A stretch of 37,174 nt of DNA from Colimorpha_A sp045593985 (GTDB lineage: Bacteria; Bacillota; Clostridia; Oscillospirales; CAG-272), in assembly GCA_045593985.1 (NCBI GenBank), contig JAZNXR010000061.1, positions 1 through 37,174 of the forward strand. Reading direction: 5' to 3'. This document shows, one piece after another, positions 14,530 to 22,582 of the stretch. The translations under genes were made by a program, and so were the position numbers. The first letter of the stretch is position 1. Every line of letters begins with the position of its first letter. The notes under the pieces were generated by a model that did not search any database, was not told the origin of the DNA, and saw only the letters and a program-made list of their open reading frames with translations.

Positions 14530-16383
14530 ATGAAAACAGAAATTAAGAAAGAAAAGAAAAAAGGCGCAAGAATGAAGCTGCTTGCAAGCTTTCTTAAGGG
14601 AAGCAAGCGGTTTTTTGTCGTCAGCATAATAGCATCGATAATCGTTGCGGCAACCGATACCGTAAATCCGCAGATAATCCGCTATGCAGTCGATACCGTT
14701 CTTCGCGGCGAGCCGTCAGGACTTCCGAGGCTCGCAAACGATTTTATAGCAAAGCTCGGCGGAGTGGAGATGCTGCGCCGAAATCTTTGGATGCTGGCTA
14801 TCGCCGTAATGGTAGTGGCGACAGCGACGGCGATATTCCGCTATATCCAAAGAATGTCGAACGCAAAGGCATCTCAGACGCTCGTTGAGAGAATGAGAAA
14901 TATCCTTTTCGACCATATACAGTCGCTTCCGTTCTCGTGGCATATGAAAAACCAGACGGGTGACGTTATTCAGCGCTGCACATCCGACGTCGAAACGGTA
15001 AAGAATTTCCTGTCCGAGCAGCTTATCGGAATTATGCAGATAGTTCTTCAAGTAGGGCTGTCACTCGCTATGATGTATAGCATGCACGCCAAGCTTGCTC
15101 TTATTGCAACCCTTACAATGCCTGTAATCCTTATCTATTCCGCACTTCTCGGAAAAAGAATAGGAAAGAAATTCAAGGCTTGTGACGAAGCGGAAAGCGC
15201 GCTTTCCGCCGCAACGCAGGAAAACCTGACGGGTGTCCGTGTTGTCCGTTCCTTCGGACGTGAAAAGCACGAGATCGATAAGTTTGAGCGCCTGAACAAA
15301 AAATATCTTCATAGCTGGCTTGACCTATCGAAGCTTTCGGCAATGTTCTGGGGACTCGGAGATCTTTTTGCCGGAATACAGGTCATGATCATAGTAATTC
15401 TCGGAGTAATCTTCTGCGTGAATGACGGAATGACGTCGGGCGAGCTTATAGCATTCGTGTCTTATAACGCTATGCTTTCGTGGCCGATACGCCGTCTCGG
15501 AAGAATGATATCCGAAATGAGCAAGGCGGGAATATCGCTTGAACGTCTGTCCTACATTCTCGATTCCGAGCCCGAAAAGGACCGTGAGGGTGCAAGCGAG
15601 CCCGATCTTCACGGAGATATCGTATTCGACAATGTTAGCTTCGCATACGATAACTGCCCGGAGCTGCTACATAACATATCCTTCACCGCAAAAGCGGGAA
15701 GCACGATAGGAATTCTCGGCGGTACAGGCTCCGGTAAATCTACGCTGATGCACCTTCTCGGACGTCTTTATGACCTCCCCGATGACGGTAGCGGCGGCAG
15801 AATTACAATAAACGGAATCGACATTAAGGACATAAAAGCAAAATACATAAGAAGTAACGTCGGGATAGTACTCCAAGAGCCTTACCTCTTCTCAAGAACG
15901 CTTGCAGAAAACATTGCAATAACGAAGGAAGCGGTAAATATGGAGGAGGTGCGCCGTGCGGCGGCAATCGCAAGCCTTGACGAAACCGTTATGTCCTTCG
16001 CAGACGGCTACGATACCTTCGTCGGAGAAAAGGGAGTAACCCTTTCGGGCGGACAAAAGCAGAGAGCTGCGATAGCCCGTATGCTGACGCAGAGAGCGCC
16101 GATAATGATATTTGACGACTCGCTTTCGGCTGTTGATGCCGAAACCGACGCAAAAATCAGAAATTCACTGGCAACAAATCTCGGCGACAGCACGGTGTTC
16201 CTGATTTCGCACAGAACCGCAACTCTTATGAGCTCCGATCTTATAATCGTTCTCGAGCACGGAAAAATCGCTGAAATGGGCGACCACAATTCTCTTATGC
16301 AGATCGAGGACGGTATATACAGAAGAATTTATACGATACAAATGTCGGATCCCGACGATGAAAACGGGGAGGTGACGGCATGA
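14530..16383 (+). CDS. ABC exporter half-transporter, degenerate-site subunit
   Basis: The 617-residue protein has a six-helix type-I exporter membrane domain (about 25-325) fused to an ATPase domain (about 360-590). Walker A is GGTGSGKST (397-405), the signature LSGGQK (505-510) is canonical, but Walker B reads IMIFDD (525-530), so the catalytic Glu is replaced by Asp530. The switch His is H561. This is the pattern of the degenerate-site partner in heterodimeric exporters such as TM287/288 and BmrCD. It overlaps the second subunit by 4 bases. ATG 14530 has AAGG close upstream; ATG 14572 is a possible shorter start. Substrate (drug, lipid or peptide) is not evident. Confidence 0.92.
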   Translation: MKTEIKKEKKKGARMKLLASFLKGSKRFFVVSIIASIIVAATDTVNPQIIRYAVDTVLRGEPSGLPRLANDFIAKLGGVEMLRRNLWMLAIAVMVVATATAIFRYIQRMSNAKASQTLVERMRNILFDHIQSLPFSWHMKNQTGDVIQRCTSDVETVKNFLSEQLIGIMQIVLQVGLSLAMMYSMHAKLALIATLTMPVILIYSALLGKRIGKKFKACDEAESALSAATQENLTGVRVVRSFGREKHEIDKFERLNKKYLHSWLDLSKLSAMFWGLGDLFAGIQVMIIVILGVIFCVNDGMTSGELIAFVSYNAMLSWPIRRLGRMISEMSKAGISLERLSYILDSEPEKDREGASEPDLHGDIVFDNVSFAYDNCPELLHNISFTAKAGSTIGILGGTGSGKSTLMHLLGRLYDLPDDGSGGRITINGIDIKDIKAKYIRSNVGIVLQEPYLFSRTLAENIAITKEAVNMEEVRRAAAIASLDETVMSFADGYDTFVGEKGVTLSGGQKQRAAIARMLTQRAPIMIFDDSLSAVDAETDAKIRNSLATNLGDSTVFLISHRTATLMSSDLIIVLEHGKIAEMGDHNSLMQIEDGIYRRIYTIQMSDPDDENGEVTA

Positions 16384-18206
16384 GTAAGCAAAATAAAAAG
16401 GAACAGCAGTACACGCACCTGCCGTATTTCGGAATACCGAAGCTCGTTACATATCTTAAACCCTACAAGGGCAAGCTGATAACGATGATCGTCCTCGGTA
16501 TAATCGGAAGTATAGTCGATATTTCGATTCCTCTCTTCCAGGAGTACGCAATAGACAATTTCGTAATAGCGAATACCTTAAAGGGGCTGCCCGTTTTTAT
16601 CGGGCTGTATATCCTTGCTCTCGGAATACAGGTCGCATCAAACACAAGAACGATGTATCTTGCGACCTACGTCGAAATGAATATCGGACACGATATAAAG
16701 AAGGTCTGCTTTAACCATCTGCAAACGCTCTCCTTCTCCTATTTCAACCAGAACAGCGTCGGATATATCCATTCGAGAGTTATGTCCGATACCTCCCGTA
16801 TAGGCGAGCTTGTATCCTGGGTGCTGATGGACAGCATCTGGAATCTCGCATATATGATCGGCGCAATAGTAGTAATGTTCTCGATTGATGCAAAGCTTGC
16901 TCTTTGCGTTATCGCAGTAATGCCGATCGCGGCGCTTCTTATCGCTCTCTGCCTGAATAAGCTGACATCGCTCAACAGAAGCGTTCGTGAGCTGAATTCG
17001 AAGATTTCGGGCGACTATAACGAAGCAATAGTCGGCGCAAAAACGATAAAAACACTCGTTGTCGAGGATAAAATTTCCTCGGAATTCAAGGAAGACACGA
17101 AAAAAATGAAGCGTGTCACGGTTTCGGCAACCCGCTTCAGAGTCCTTCTTTGGTCGAGCGTTTCCTTCTTCTCGTTTATCGCTCTTGCGCTCGTGCTCTG
17201 GCGCGGAGGAATTTTGACGCAGAAGCAGGCGTTTGAGGTCGGTAAGCTTTCAGCGTTCATGGCGTATGCGCAGGGACTCCTTAATCCGCTTCTCTGGGTA
17301 ATCGACGCAATCAGTACTCTCGTCAATACGAGAGTAAATATCGAGCGTGTAACGAAGCTTCTTGAAACGAAATCCGACGTTACCGATACACCCGAGGTCA
17401 TCGAAAAATACGGCGATACCTTCTATCCCAAAAAGGAAAACTGGGAGCCGATACACGGCGATATCGCATTTGAAAACGTGTCGTTTACCTATCCCGACGG
17501 CGAAGAGCAGGTGCTTGAAAACTTCTCGCTCGATATCCCAATGGGAACGCGCGTTGCAATAGTCGGTGAAACGGGCGCGGGAAAATCGACGCTCGTAAAC
17601 CTCGTCTGCCGTCTTTATGAGCCGACGGAGGGAAGAGTGCTCGTCGACGGACGTGACCTCCGCGAGCGCTCGCAGCTATGGATGCATTCGAATATCGGCT
17701 ATGTCCTGCAAGCACCTCACCTATTCTCGGGAAGCGTGCGCGAGAATCTGCGCTACGGTAAGCCCGACGCAACGGATGAGGAAATGTGGGAGGCACTCCG
17801 CACAGTCTCTGCCGATAAGATCGTCGAAAGAATGGATAACGGACTCGACAGCGAGGTCGGAGAGGGCGGAGACCTGCTCTCGACGGGCGAAAAACAGCTC
17901 ATCTCCTTCGCTCGCGCAATAATAGGCGAGCCGAGAGTTCTGATTCTTGACGAGGCAACCTCGTCAGTTGACACAATGACGGAGCAGATAATCCAGAAGG
18001 CGCTGACAAAGGTGACCGAAGGCAGAACCTCGTTCATCATCGCGCACCGCCTCTCGACAGTCCGTGACGCCGACGTCATAATCGTCGTAAAGGACGGAAA
18101 GATAGTCGAGCAGGGAACTCATAAAGAACTGATGAGGGCAAAGGGCTACTATAACTCCCTCTATACCCGTCAGTACGAAAAAGAAGCTATCCAAGGAATC
18201 ATATAA
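16380..18206 (+). CDS. ABC exporter half-transporter, catalytic-site subunit
   Basis: The 608-residue partner of the preceding gene has a type-I exporter membrane domain (about 25-325) and an ATPase domain with Walker A GETGAGKST (396-404), canonical Walker B VLILDE (520-525, Glu525) and switch HR, but its signature motif is LSTGEK (500-505), not LSGGQ. Because each ATP site uses the Walker motifs of one subunit and the signature of the other, this degenerate signature pairs with the Asp-type Walker B of the partner, leaving one working and one non-hydrolysing site. ATG 16380 overlaps the partner's TGA. Confidence 0.93.
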   Translation: MSKQNKKEQQYTHLPYFGIPKLVTYLKPYKGKLITMIVLGIIGSIVDISIPLFQEYAIDNFVIANTLKGLPVFIGLYILALGIQVASNTRTMYLATYVEMNIGHDIKKVCFNHLQTLSFSYFNQNSVGYIHSRVMSDTSRIGELVSWVLMDSIWNLAYMIGAIVVMFSIDAKLALCVIAVMPIAALLIALCLNKLTSLNRSVRELNSKISGDYNEAIVGAKTIKTLVVEDKISSEFKEDTKKMKRVTVSATRFRVLLWSSVSFFSFIALALVLWRGGILTQKQAFEVGKLSAFMAYAQGLLNPLLWVIDAISTLVNTRVNIERVTKLLETKSDVTDTPEVIEKYGDTFYPKKENWEPIHGDIAFENVSFTYPDGEEQVLENFSLDIPMGTRVAIVGETGAGKSTLVNLVCRLYEPTEGRVLVDGRDLRERSQLWMHSNIGYVLQAPHLFSGSVRENLRYGKPDATDEEMWEALRTVSADKIVERMDNGLDSEVGEGGDLLSTGEKQLISFARAIIGEPRVLILDEATSSVDTMTEQIIQKALTKVTEGRTSFIIAHRLSTVRDADVIIVVKDGKIVEQGTHKELMRAKGYYNSLYTRQYEKEAIQGII

Positions 18207-18208
18207 AG

Positions 18209-18236
18209 AAAAACGGCTGAATTTTCAGCCGTTTTT
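18209..18236. terminator. Bidirectional terminator between exporter and thiN
   Basis: AAAAACGGCTGAA and TTCAGCCGTTTTT form a perfect 13-bp stem with a 2-base centre (the loop will open further). It starts right after the exporter stop and overlaps the last codons of the minus-strand gene, serving both. Confidence 0.88.
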
Positions 18237-18845
18237 TATATTCGGTTTTCCGTTGTAGATTATAAGCAAGCGTCCGCTTTCAAGCGAAATTTTCGCTTCC
18301 TTTCCGACGAAGTGATTGCTCACTCCGAGAGGGAACGAGGGTGAAAGCGTTACGCCCGACGCCTCGTATTTAAGCCCCGAAATGTTGACGCCGTTTGCCT
18401 CTCCGCCAAATGCAAAAACCGAGCATCTGCCCTTACTGTCGGAGGGAAAGACAACCTTGTCGGAAATAACAGTTGCAGTCGTTATTCCGTCAGTCAAATA
18501 GGCGTTTATACCGTTATCGCAAGCGTAAAGAAGCGTTTGCAGATTCGCCACCGTATGATCAAGCTCGCCGCCTAAGCCGCCCGAAATTATGACGGTATCG
18601 TATCCGAGCGACATCGCTTCTTTAAGGGCAAGCATCGTGTCGGTATCGTCCTTTTCAACAGGGAAAACGCGCACGTTTTCACCCGACGGACGGGCGCCGA
18701 GAGAATCAAAATCACCAATTATCAGATCAGGCACTATCCCTGCCTTATTAAGCTTCTCGATCCCCGCATCAGCGGCAATAACGAAAGCGCCGTTTTCAAT
18801 ATAAAGCTCCGACGGCCCTGCGCCGACGATACAGCAAAGCTTCAT
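18225..18845 (-). CDS. thiN: Thiamine pyrophosphokinase
   Basis: The 206-residue enzyme transfers pyrophosphate from ATP to thiamine to make thiamine diphosphate. It shows GDFDS (44-48), KDDTDT (65-70) and the GGLGG-x-LDH loop (89-97), with a C-terminal thiamine-binding beta sandwich containing the typical SPSFPLGVSNHF stretch. One oddity: the loop usually reads GGRxDH and here has Glu where Arg is expected (GGELDH). ATG 18845 is preceded by GGAG in the rule position. It is a lone gene with its own promoter, and I see no TPP riboswitch in the 24-base leader. Confidence 0.93.
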   Translation of the reverse strand: MKLCCIVGAGPSELYIENGAFVIAADAGIEKLNKAGIVPDLIIGDFDSLGARPSGENVRVFPVEKDDTDTMLALKEAMSLGYDTVIISGGLGGELDHTVANLQTLLYACDNGINAYLTDGITTATVISDKVVFPSDSKGRCSVFAFGGEANGVNISGLKYEASGVTLSPSFPLGVSNHFVGKEAKISLESGRLLIIYNGKPNIKNG

Positions 18846-18875
18846 AACCTATCTCCGTTTCGTATCATTAATATC

Positions 18876-18904
18876 ATTATACCACCAAAACCGCCCCCTT
18901 GCAA
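18876..18904 (-). promoter_or_regulatory. Promoter of thiN
   Basis: On the minus strand TTGCAA (complement of 18899-18904) and TATAAT (complement of 18876-18881) are 17 bp apart, 24 or so bases of leader from the thiN start. Confidence 0.65.
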
Positions 18905-18924
18905 TACAAAAAACGTATATATAC

Positions 18925-18953
18925 TTGATTAGAGGGGAAAAATATGGTATTAT
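18925..18953 (+). promoter_or_regulatory. Promoter reading towards pepT
   Basis: TTGATT at 18925-18930 and TATTAT at 18948-18953 are 17 bp apart. A transcript from here would carry a leader of about 315 bases that includes the whole hairpin array before reaching pepT. Confidence 0.6.
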
Positions 18954-18980
18954 AAAAGTAATGACACCGTTTAAGCAAAC

Positions 18981-19235
18981 ACCTCATCCACCGCGGACGC
19001 AGCGTCCACGGTCCCCCTTCCCCTGAGGGGAAGGCAAGACAACGTGGCAAATCTTACCTGTTGCGAAAGGGGATTCCAAAGGGGAAAACGTATAAAAAAC
19101 GCGAACGCGTTTTTTGTCGGTTTGCCCCTTGGCGTGTTTCTTTTGTAACTTTTCTTACACGAGTAAGAAAAGTTAATAAAAACCAAATTGAATTGTTTCA
19201 AAACGGGGCGTCGAGGACGTCGCCCCCTACAAATA
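18981..19235. repeat. Hairpin-rich intergenic repeat mosaic
   Basis: This stretch holds no gene but five successive hairpins: 18991-19011 (10 bp with one mismatch), 19016-19034 (CCTTCCCC/GGGGAAGG), 19094-19115 (AAAAAACGCG/CGCGTTTTTT, terminator-like, nested in an outer stem of CCAAAGGGG with CCCCTTGG), 19147-19174 (perfect 12 bp, AACTTTTCTTAC/GTAAGAAAAGTT) and 19205-19226. The opening, CTCATCCACC, followed by the TTCCCCTGAGGGGAAGG palindrome, looks like the short interspersed repeats frequent between genes of gut Clostridia. The rest looks like further repeat modules joined to it. Confidence 0.7.
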
Positions 19236-19277
19236 ACGTTCTCAATATTTCATAAGTCTGCAAAAGGAAAATCAAAA

Positions 19278-20498
19278 ATGAGATCATACGAACGCTTCTT
19301 AAAATACATCACCTATTCCACCGCATCATCAGAAACGTCGGGCGTCACTCCCAGCACCGACGGTCAGCTCGTGCTTGCAAAAGCACTTAACGACGAGCTT
19401 CTTTCAATGGGAATCGAATCGACATATAACGATCTCGGCTACGTCTACGCCGTTATCCCTGCTACAAAGGGTTGCGAAAATGTCCCTGCGATCGGCTTTA
19501 TCGCACATATGGACACCTCTCCCGAATGTAGCGGCGAGGGCGTAAAGGCGCAGCTTATCGAAAATTATGACGGTAGCGACGTTACACTCGGTAACAGCGG
19601 AAGAACTCTTAAAGTAAGCGACTTTCCGCATCTTAATAATCTCAAAGGCAAAACGCTTATCACAACAGACGGAACAACCCTGCTCGGCGGTGACGATAAG
19701 GCGGGAATTGCCGAGATAATCACGATGGCGGAAATACTGCTCGAAAATAACCTTCCTCACGGAAAGATCTGCATAGGATTTACCCCCGACGAGGAGATCG
19801 GCGAGGGAGCAGACCATTTTGACGTTGACCTTTTCGGCGCGGATTTCGGCTATACCGTTGACGGCGGCAGCGTTGGCGGAGTTGAATACGAAAATTTCAA
19901 TGCATCCGGCGCAACCGTTAAGATAAAAGGCTTCTCCGTCCATCCCGGAAGCTCCAAAAATACGATGATTAACGCATCCCTTGTCGCAATGGAGTTCAAT
20001 TCGATGCTCCCCGCCTGCGATACACCCCGTAATACGGAGGGCTATCAGGGATTCTATCATCTGACCGATATGAAGGGCGAAACCTCCGAGGCAACGCTTT
20101 GCTATATCGTCCGTGACCACGATGCGCATAATTTTGAAACCAGAAACGAAACCCTCCGTCATATAACCGAGCTTCTCAACGATAAATACGGCGAAGGCAC
20201 CGTCACCCTTGAAATAAAGGAGCAGTACCGCAATATGGCGGAAATGGTGCGCCCCCATTATCATATCGTTGAAAATGCGATCAAGGCGGCTGAAAACGTC
20301 GGCGTAAAGCCCGAGGTCTATCCGATAAGAGGCGGCACCGACGGCGCAAGACTTTCCTTTATGGGACTTCCTTGTCCGAATCTCGGCACAGGTGCATACG
20401 CAGGCCACGGCCCGTATGAGCATGCAGTTGTCGAGGAAATGGACAAGTGTGTCGAGATGCTTCTCGAAATCGTCAGAATTTATACAGAAGGTAAATAA
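19278..20498 (+). CDS. pepT: Peptidase T (zinc aminotripeptidase)
   Basis: The 406-residue M20B enzyme releases the N-terminal residue of tripeptides in the cytoplasm. Zinc and catalytic residues are visible at the family positions: HMD (His77, Asp79), GGDD (Asp140), DEE (Glu172, Glu173), TVDGG (Asp about 194) and a late GHGPYEH histidine. Length fits PepT (about 408). I start at ATG 19278, preceded by AAAGGA; the longer frame back to 19188 runs through the repeat region. It overlaps the phosphoesterase gene by one base. Confidence 0.95.
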   Translation: MRSYERFLKYITYSTASSETSGVTPSTDGQLVLAKALNDELLSMGIESTYNDLGYVYAVIPATKGCENVPAIGFIAHMDTSPECSGEGVKAQLIENYDGSDVTLGNSGRTLKVSDFPHLNNLKGKTLITTDGTTLLGGDDKAGIAEIITMAEILLENNLPHGKICIGFTPDEEIGEGADHFDVDLFGADFGYTVDGGSVGGVEYENFNASGATVKIKGFSVHPGSSKNTMINASLVAMEFNSMLPACDTPRNTEGYQGFYHLTDMKGETSEATLCYIVRDHDAHNFETRNETLRHITELLNDKYGEGTVTLEIKEQYRNMAEMVRPHYHIVENAIKAAENVGVKPEVYPIRGGTDGARLSFMGLPCPNLGTGAYAGHGPYEHAVVEEMDKCVEMLLEIVRIYTEGK

Positions 20499-21334
20499 TG
20501 AAAGCATTAAACGCAATTCTTCTCGCACTTGCGGCAGGCGGAGCTGCGGCATTGGCGTGTCATTCGGTAAACGAAAAAATATGCCTTAAAACCTACCCGA
20601 TCAAAAGCGAGAAGATAAAAAAGCCAATAAAAATACTCCAGGTATCCGACCTTCACAGCTCTAAATACGGCAAGGAATATAATGAGCTTATCGGTGCGAT
20701 AACGAATATTTCTCCCGATATAATCGTTATGACGGGCGATATACTTGATAACCGTGCGCCGAACGGCGAATGTCTTGTTTTCCTGAAGAAGATCGCGGCA
20801 ATGTTCCCCTGCTATTACGTCAGCGGAAATCACGAGGTATATACCCACCTCGTTGATGTATTAAAGGAAAAGCTCGTCTCTTACGGCATAAGAGTCCTTG
20901 AAGGAGAAACCGAGAGGGTAAATGTCGGTGAGCAGAGCATATTTATAGGCGGCGTAGACGATCCGATAGAATCGCCCGATAAGCATGGGCGTCTCTGGGA
21001 GGAACAGCTGAATGACTGCGGAAAAGAGCTTGACGGCGAAAGCTTCGGCATTCTTTTGAGCCATCGCCCCGAGCTTCTTACCTACTATGAGGAAACGCCC
21101 TTTGACCTCGTTTTGGCAGGTCACGCCCACGGCGGTCAGGTAATAATACCACATCTTATAAATGGCCTCTATGCGCCTCATCAGGGCTTTTTCCCGAAGC
21201 TCGCAGGCGGCGAATACCTGATGGCAAACGGCGGCAAAATGATCGTCAGCCGAGGCCTGTCAAAATTTGTCCGCCCCCGTGTTTTCAACCGTCCCGAGCT
21301 TGTTCTTGTAACGCTTCTTCCGTTTGAGGAATAA
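20498..21334 (+). CDS. Membrane-anchored metallophosphoesterase (YkuE/YaeI-like)
   Basis: The 278-residue protein opens with one hydrophobic segment (about 3-22) that acts as signal or anchor, followed by a calcineurin-like domain: DLH (Asp51, His53), GD (about 80), GNHE (about 112-115), SHR near 186 and GHAHGGQ near 208-214. Members such as YkuE and YaeI act on cell-envelope phosphoesters including UDP-diacylglucosamine-type or lipid-linked substrates; the substrate here is not known. Start and stop of the neighbouring pepT overlap by one base. Confidence 0.9.
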   Translation: MKALNAILLALAAGGAAALACHSVNEKICLKTYPIKSEKIKKPIKILQVSDLHSSKYGKEYNELIGAITNISPDIIVMTGDILDNRAPNGECLVFLKKIAAMFPCYYVSGNHEVYTHLVDVLKEKLVSYGIRVLEGETERVNVGEQSIFIGGVDDPIESPDKHGRLWEEQLNDCGKELDGESFGILLSHRPELLTYYEETPFDLVLAGHAHGGQVIIPHLINGLYAPHQGFFPKLAGGEYLMANGGKMIVSRGLSKFVRPRVFNRPELVLVTLLPFEE

Positions 21335-21402
21335 AAACAAAAATCTCAGCATAATCTGTATCAAAAGCTTAACGCCGAAGGGCGGGAAGGGAAGGATACG
21401 GA

Positions 21403-21678
21403 ATGCTGACCGAAAATACGGTCGAGAGGCGGTGCCAGCTTCTCGGCGAATACATAGTCAAAACGGGTGCGACCGTCCGTGCTGCTGCTGCGGCGTTCGC
21501 AATAAGCAAATCAACGGTACATAAAGATATAACTGAAAAATTAGAGAAGATAAACCCCACTCTCTCACGCTTAGTCAAGGAGGTTCTTGAGAAAAACAAA
21601 TCCGAGCGTCATATCAGAGGCGGCGAGGCAACGAGGGAAAAATACAAAAGTCTAAAGGCGGAGTTTAATAAAAATTAA
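21403..21678 (+). CDS. spoIIID: Sporulation transcriptional regulator SpoIIID
   Basis: The 91-residue protein matches SpoIIID over its full length: RCQLLGEYI, a helix-turn-helix with the near-invariant SKSTVHKDITEKL (about 35-47), then INPTLSRLVKEVLEKNKSERH and RGGEATREKY. SpoIIID switches gene expression in the mother cell under sigma-E and sigma-K during endospore formation. ATG 21403 has AGGGAAGG about seven bases upstream. The 68-base gap before it shows no vegetative promoter; a sigma-E promoter is expected but I could not place one with confidence. It marks the organism as a spore former or a recent descendant. Confidence 0.97.
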   Translation: MLTENTVERRCQLLGEYIVKTGATVRAAAAAFAISKSTVHKDITEKLEKINPTLSRLVKEVLEKNKSERHIRGGEATREKYKSLKAEFNKN

Positions 21679-21680
21679 CA

Positions 21681-21708
21681 AAAAAGACACCCTGCGGGGT
21701 GTTTTTTT
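21681..21708 (+). terminator. Terminator after spoIIID
   Basis: ACACCC and GGGTGT pair around a 4-base loop, preceded by an A run and followed by seven T. Confidence 0.85.
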
Positions 21709-21709
21709 G

Positions 21710-21738
21710 TTGACTAATGCAATTTGTTGTGGTAGAAT
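21710..21738 (+). promoter_or_regulatory. Promoter of the lipoprotein-GH123 unit
   Basis: TTGACT at 21710-21715 and TAGAAT at 21733-21738 are 17 bp apart. The -35 box starts one base after the T run of the spoIIID terminator. Confidence 0.75.
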
Positions 21739-21774
21739 GGGAAGTGTAAACTCATTATTTAAGGAGATGCGATA

Positions 21775-22560
21775 ATGAAACGACTTTTAGCTTTTATCCT
21801 TGTACTCGTCACGGCGCTTACGCTTTGTGCCTGTGACAAGGGAGGTAATGGTGGAAACAAAGGTGATGCCTATACAGCACATCACTCACACCTTTACCCT
21901 TATGGCGGTGTATACACCGATTATGACTATTCGGTAGTGATCGACGGCACAAACGCAGAGCTTGTCCAGATTACTTACGATAGTGACACGTTTGACGACG
22001 CAGCTTATACCGAGGAACAGAAAACGAGAATGACGGGAACTGTCAAGCTTGAAGGCGGATATTACGTTGTCTCCGTGAAGAAGCTTTATAATTCCGTAAA
22101 GATCAGCGGCGCCGGTGCAGAAGCGCAGAAAAATGCAGTTATCCAAAACGCACGTGATGCGATTGCAGGCATCGACAAGGAAAATCCCAATTACGAGAAT
22201 TATATTGCTCGCTACGAGCTGACGATCGATATGTACAGCGGCAAGGAGGTCGACGCCACCTCGCTGACCTTGAACGAGTTCGATTCGGTAGTTTACAAGG
22301 TCAAGCTCGACGATAAGAACGGAAAGATCACCGAGCTGGTGATGCTGGCAGACGGGGAGACGATGGGCGGCTATACGTTTGAGTACGGCGAAAACGGCGT
22401 TATGACTCGCTCGACCGAGTACGACAACGATAACGACCTGTGGGAAACGGAATATCGCGCAAACGGTACTCCTTCATTCTTCAAGTATACAACCGAAAAT
22501 GAAGTATTGAATTTTGCCTGCGACGAAAACGGTAATGTTACCGAGATCGCCGAGGACTGA
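21775..22560 (+). CDS. Lipoprotein of unknown function
   Basis: The 261-residue product has a lipoprotein signal ending in LCAC (Cys20) followed by a Gly/Asn-rich tether. The rest is strand-rich and acidic, and its C-terminal third has recurring 'Y-D-x-D, E-Y-R-x-N-G-x' patterns reminiscent of RHS/MORN-like beta repeats. AAGGAG lies eight bases before ATG 21775. It precedes a GH123-type lipoprotein by 22 bases with no terminator between, so the two probably share a transcript and a surface role. I do not recognise the family. Confidence 0.8.
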   Translation: MKRLLAFILVLVTALTLCACDKGGNGGNKGDAYTAHHSHLYPYGGVYTDYDYSVVIDGTNAELVQITYDSDTFDDAAYTEEQKTRMTGTVKLEGGYYVVSVKKLYNSVKISGAGAEAQKNAVIQNARDAIAGIDKENPNYENYIARYELTIDMYSGKEVDATSLTLNEFDSVVYKVKLDDKNGKITELVMLADGETMGGYTFEYGENGVMTRSTEYDNDNDLWETEYRANGTPSFFKYTTENEVLNFACDENGNVTEIAED

Positions 22561-22582
22561 TAACAAAAAAGGAGAAATACAA

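Noticed and set aside
18961..19026. 21-codon mini-frame starting at the predicted transcript start (MTPFKQTPHPP...)
   Set aside because: No ribosome site, and it is the translation of a palindromic repeat.
19404..20552. Long minus-strand open frame of 382 codons
   Set aside because: It lies entirely opposite pepT, whose zinc-site motifs are certain; the antisense product is cysteine-rich with no family pattern.
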